From an uncultured Devosia sp. (GTDB taxonomy: Bacteria > Pseudomonadota > Alphaproteobacteria > Rhizobiales > Devosiaceae), in the NCBI RefSeq assembly GCF_963517015.1, contig NZ_CAUQDV010000001.1, forward strand, positions 1,432,001-1,496,000: DNA of 64,000 nucleotides, written 5' to 3'. Within the stretch, counting starts at the first letter, position 1; every line of letters begins with the position of its first letter. The translations under genes and the position numbers were made by a program. Positions 60,983 to 64,000 of the stretch are shown one piece after another. The notes beneath the pieces were generated by a model, which saw only the letters and a program-made list of their open reading frames with translations, was not told where the DNA came from and did not search any database.

Positions 60983-62917
60983 ATGCGCTTTTCCGATCAG
61001 TTTCTCGACGAGATCCGCCAGCGCCTGCCGATAACGCAGGTGGTGGGCGAACACGTCATGTGGGACAAGCGCAAATCGCAGCCCGGCAAGGGCGATATGT
61101 GGGCCTGTTGCCCCTTTCACGGCGAGAAAAGCCCGAGCTTTCACGCAGATGACCGGCGCGGCATCTATCATTGCTTCGGCTGCGGCGTATCGGGCGATCA
61201 CTTCCGCTTCCTGACCGAAAAGGCCGGGATGAGCTTTCCCGAGGCGGTCGAAAAGCTGGCCAATATGGCGGGCGTGCCCATGCCTGCTCGCGACGAGCGC
61301 CAGGAGAAGCGTGAGGCCGAGCGCAAGTCGCTGACCGATGTGATGGAACTGGCGACGAAATATTTCGAAGCGGCGCTACAGCATAATATCGGCGCCCGGG
61401 CGCGGGGCTATCTGCTCGAGCGCGGCGTCTCTTCGCAGAGCCAGACGCGGTTCCGTATCGGCTTTGCCCCGGACAGCCGCAATGGGCTCAAGGAGCATCT
61501 GGCAGCCAATGGCGTCTCGGCGCAGGATATGGTCGATACCGGCCTTGTCGCCAGCCGCGACGGCGACGCGCTGACCTATGACCGGTTCCGCAACCGCGTC
61601 ATGTTCCCGATCATGGATTTCCGTGGCCGCGTCATCGCCTTTGGCGGTCGCGCTATGTCGGCCGACGTGCCTGCGAAATATCTCAACTCGCCCGAGACCG
61701 AGCTCTTTCACAAGCGGCAGACGCTTTACAACGGACAGTCGGCTCGCCAGGCGGCGCGCGATGGCAGCACGGTGGTCGTTGTGGAGGGCTATCTCGACGT
61801 GATCGCAGCCGTTGCCGCGGGCTTCGAGGGTACGGTGGCGCCACTGGGCACGGCCATGACCGAGGAGCATCTGCAGCTGCTCTGGCGGATGACGCCGGAC
61901 CCCATCCTCTGCTTTGACGGCGACAAGGCGGGGCTCAAGGCGGCCGAGCGGGCTGCCGATATGGTCATGCCACATCTCAAGCCCGGCTTTACCGTCCGTA
62001 TCGCGACCCTCCCGGAGGGTCAGGACCCCGATGACCTGATCAAGGCCCATGGCCGCGGCGCCTTTTCGGACGTGCTCGACCGGGCACGGTCGCTGTCGGA
62101 CGTGATCTGGAGCATGGAGACCGGCGGGCTGGTGCCAGAGACGCCGGAAGCGCGCGCTGCCCTGCAGGCGCGGCTGCGCGAGCGGGCCAATTCCATCCAG
62201 GAAAGCTCGGTGCGGTTCCACTATTCGCAGGCCTTCGATGAAAAGCTGCGCGCCTTCCTTGCGCCAGTCCGGCAGAACCGCTTCGAGCCGCGTGGCGGGC
62301 AGCAGCGTTACGGCCAGAGCGGCGCCTATGGCTATCCCGGCCGCGGCACGCCGCGCCTTGTCGTTTCCGATACTTTGCGCAATTCGCGACTTTTGAAGCC
62401 CGGCTCGGTGGCCGATGCGACGCCGCGCGAGGCGACGATCATCCTCAGTGTCGTTAATCACCCAGCCTTGGTCGAGGACAAGTTCGAGACTCTGGCGGCG
62501 ATCGATTTCGATACGCCGATCGCCCAGAAGGTGATGAGCGAGATTTTGAACCTCTGCGTCCGTCATCACGACATTTCGGCTGATGACCTCAAATCGGCTT
62601 TGGGCGTACGCGGGCATGGGCCGACGCTGGACCGCATGGCCGATGTTCTGGCCCGTCAGGGCGTGTGGCAGATCGCGACCGAGATCGCTTTGCCGGACGC
62701 CGAGATCGGATTGAGTCACGCGCTGGCCTTGCATAACAAGAAAGTTCAGCTAAATAAGGAACTCAAAGCAGCCGAAGCGGCGCTGGGCGAAGACCCGAGC
62801 GAAGAAACCTTTGAAAGGCTGCGGGACATCAAGAACCAGATTACCACTGTCGATGGCACAGAGGCATTGATCGAAGGATTTGGTTCGTTATCGGGACGCG
62901 CGACACGCAGTTTTTAG
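60983..62917 (+). CDS. dnaG: DNA primase
   Basis: 644 residues. CHC2 zinc ribbon at C43-x2-H46...C64-x2-C67 (CPFHGEKSPSFHADDRRGIY, then HCFGCG); TOPRIM with VVVVEGYLDVIAA near 262 and FDGDKAGLKAAERA near 310; a C-terminal DnaB-binding region. It primes replication. Followed 188 bases later by rpoD, the conserved dnaG-rpoD order of alphaproteobacteria. No rpsU precedes it, as is normal outside the gammaproteobacteria. Confidence 0.97.
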   Translation: MRFSDQFLDEIRQRLPITQVVGEHVMWDKRKSQPGKGDMWACCPFHGEKSPSFHADDRRGIYHCFGCGVSGDHFRFLTEKAGMSFPEAVEKLANMAGVPMPARDERQEKREAERKSLTDVMELATKYFEAALQHNIGARARGYLLERGVSSQSQTRFRIGFAPDSRNGLKEHLAANGVSAQDMVDTGLVASRDGDALTYDRFRNRVMFPIMDFRGRVIAFGGRAMSADVPAKYLNSPETELFHKRQTLYNGQSARQAARDGSTVVVVEGYLDVIAAVAAGFEGTVAPLGTAMTEEHLQLLWRMTPDPILCFDGDKAGLKAAERAADMVMPHLKPGFTVRIATLPEGQDPDDLIKAHGRGAFSDVLDRARSLSDVIWSMETGGLVPETPEARAALQARLRERANSIQESSVRFHYSQAFDEKLRAFLAPVRQNRFEPRGGQQRYGQSGAYGYPGRGTPRLVVSDTLRNSRLLKPGSVADATPREATIILSVVNHPALVEDKFETLAAIDFDTPIAQKVMSEILNLCVRHHDISADDLKSALGVRGHGPTLDRMADVLARQGVWQIATEIALPDAEIGLSHALALHNKKVQLNKELKAAEAALGEDPSEETFERLRDIKNQITTVDGTEALIEGFGSLSGRATRSF

Positions 62918-63105
62918 GAGGCAGCTCCGAAAAACCGGCGAGTACGCGCGATTTTGCGTATGGCGATATGCGAAACCTTGCCGAGGCGAACCACGTAGCT
63001 GCTCACGCGTTAACGCTTGAGTGACAGAACCTTTACCTTGCCTTGAGGTGTCACCACTTAAAGCCTTATTCGGGCCCGGGCGCACGGGATCCGACGGAGT
63101 ACCAG

Positions 63106-64000
63106 ATGGCCACCAAGGCAGCAGCAGCAAAGACCACCAAGGAAAACGAGAAGCCGGAAGCCGGCGCCCCAGAGGCGACGAACGATTCTCCGCTTCTCGA
63201 CATCAACGATGCCGCGGTCAAAAAGCTTATCAAGGTCGCCAAGAAGCGCGGCTATGTGACATACGAAGAGCTCAACGCCGTGATGCCTTCGGACGAAGTG
63301 TCGTCCGAGCAGATCGAGGATTTCATGTCCATGTTCTCGGACATGGGCATCAATGTCGTCGATGAAGACGAGGTCGAAGAGACCGAAGTCGAGAAGGACG
63401 AGGAAGACCAGGGCCAGGAAGTCGCGACCTCCACCGGCACTGCTGTCGCCTCCACCTCCAATACCAAGTCCGGTTCTGACCGTACCGATGACCCGGTGCG
63501 CATGTATCTGCGCGAAATGGGCTCGGTGGAACTGCTCAGCCGCGAGGGCGAAATTGCCATCGCCAAGCGCATCGAGGCCGGTCGCGAGACCATGATCGAA
63601 GGCCTCTGCGAGAGCCCGCTGACCTTCCAGGCCATCATCATCTGGCGCGACCAGCTCGCCCAGGGCGAAATCCTGCTGCGCGACATCATCGACCTCGAGG
63701 CCACCTATGCGGGCCCCGATGCCAAGCAGGCTGCGCCCGACATGTCGGCTGCCTATCAGGCGCCAAAGCCGGAAGCCGTGGCCGAAAAGCCCAAGGCCGC
63801 TCCGGCGCCCAAGCGCGCTTCTTCCGGCGATGATGACGATTACGTTCCCGAGGAGCCCGAGGCCCCGCAGGACCCGGCGCCCGACGAGGACGACGACGAG
63901 TACGAAAACGCCCTGTCGCTCTCGGCCATGGAAGCCGAGCTCAAGCCGCAGGTCGTGGAGACTTTCGACCGCATCGCCAATGCCTATGGCCAGATGCGCG
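63106..64000 (+). CDS. rpoD: RNA polymerase housekeeping sigma factor RpoD (5' part)
   Basis: About 298 residues before the window ends; no stop is reached. MATKAAAAKTTKENEKPEAG is followed by region 1.1 (LIKVAKKRGYVTYEELNAVM, then FMSMFSDMGINVVDEDEVEE), region 1.2 (DDPVRMYLREMGSVELLSRE) and the start of the long acidic non-conserved insert with a DDDDYVPEEP run typical of alphaproteobacterial sigma-70. CGGAG lies about 7 bases before the ATG. The catalytic regions 2-4 lie beyond the window. Confidence 0.95.
   Translation, partial: MATKAAAAKTTKENEKPEAGAPEATNDSPLLDINDAAVKKLIKVAKKRGYVTYEELNAVMPSDEVSSEQIEDFMSMFSDMGINVVDEDEVEETEVEKDEEDQGQEVATSTGTAVASTSNTKSGSDRTDDPVRMYLREMGSVELLSREGEIAIAKRIEAGRETMIEGLCESPLTFQAIIIWRDQLAQGEILLRDIIDLEATYAGPDAKQAAPDMSAAYQAPKPEAVAEKPKAAPAPKRASSGDDDDYVPEEPEAPQDPAPDEDDDEYENALSLSAMEAELKPQVVETFDRIANAYGQMR

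Noticed and set aside
61376..62734. 452-codon frame opposite dnaG
   Set aside because: Antisense shadow of a conserved gene.

Overview
The window reads as a chromosomal stretch of a high-GC alphaproteobacterium of the order Hyphomicrobiales (Rhizobiales), most like Devosia or a close relative. The basis is protein character and gene order, not a database search: petABC with separate cytochrome b and c1 genes, a rplY-pth-ychF block, dnaG followed by rpoD, a GAF-GGDEF-PilZ protein, a CtrA-type TTAA-N7-TTAA site, and abundant palindromic intergenic repeats. I see no rRNA, tRNA, CRISPR, prophage or insertion sequence. Nearly all of the window is ordinary core genome, with small accessory pieces (three toxin-antitoxin pairs, repeats, a polysaccharide-type cluster).

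Layout. 1-7.3 kb: metallophosphoesterase, two Nudix hydrolases, glutathionyl-hydroquinone reductase, CCA-adding enzyme, hemF, trmL. 7.5-11.2 kb: petABC (cytochrome bc1), a 65-residue protein, apt. 11.2-17.1 kb: GFA and VOC proteins, TerC, a secreted protein, an AraC-MaoC-MaoC set divergent from a phytanoyl-CoA dioxygenase gene, and a ParDE pair. 17.1-19.7 kb: ychF, pth, rplY. 19.8-22.2 kb: an ECF42-type sigma factor with three tandem DGPF/YCII genes and two matching promoter-like sites. 22.4-29.7 kb: a secreted duplicated-repeat protein, prs, pgeF-midA-lgt, ubiK, ybjN-proC, cold-shock protein. 30-35.5 kb: methyltransferase, ltaE, CelD-like acyltransferase plus flippase, hexapeptide acetyltransferase. 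35.8-45.3 kb: carB, diguanylate cyclase, THUMP methyltransferase, response regulator, clpS, a DUF1328 membrane peptide, and a MazF/PemK-like toxin with an unfamiliar antitoxin candidate. 45.4-50.2 kb: ABC exporter, MFS, ohr/ohrR. 50.4-53.1 kb: RNase T2 with a 2',3'-cyclic phosphodiesterase/3'-nucleotidase. 53.5-64 kb: metallopeptidase, second RelE/ParE pair, carA, yqeY, diguanylate cyclase, MFS, YihY, dnaG and the start of rpoD.

The most interesting signals are regulatory. (1) Two DGPF genes are each preceded by GTCGAA-N16-CGAC-N3-GTC with identical spacing, which suggests an autoregulated ECF42 regulon. (2) A dispersed terminator-bearing repeat occurs four times with compensatory stem changes; three copies sit directly at a gene's 3' end in the same relative orientation. 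(3) A shared hairpin plus TTTCATTTGAGGAT element joins rplY to pth and cpdB to the RNase T2 gene. (4) The PemK-like toxin is paired with an antitoxin candidate I do not recognise. (5) One hairpin carries the stop codons of two convergent genes in its two arms. RNase T2 and CpdB side by side form a plausible periplasmic RNA-scavenging pair.
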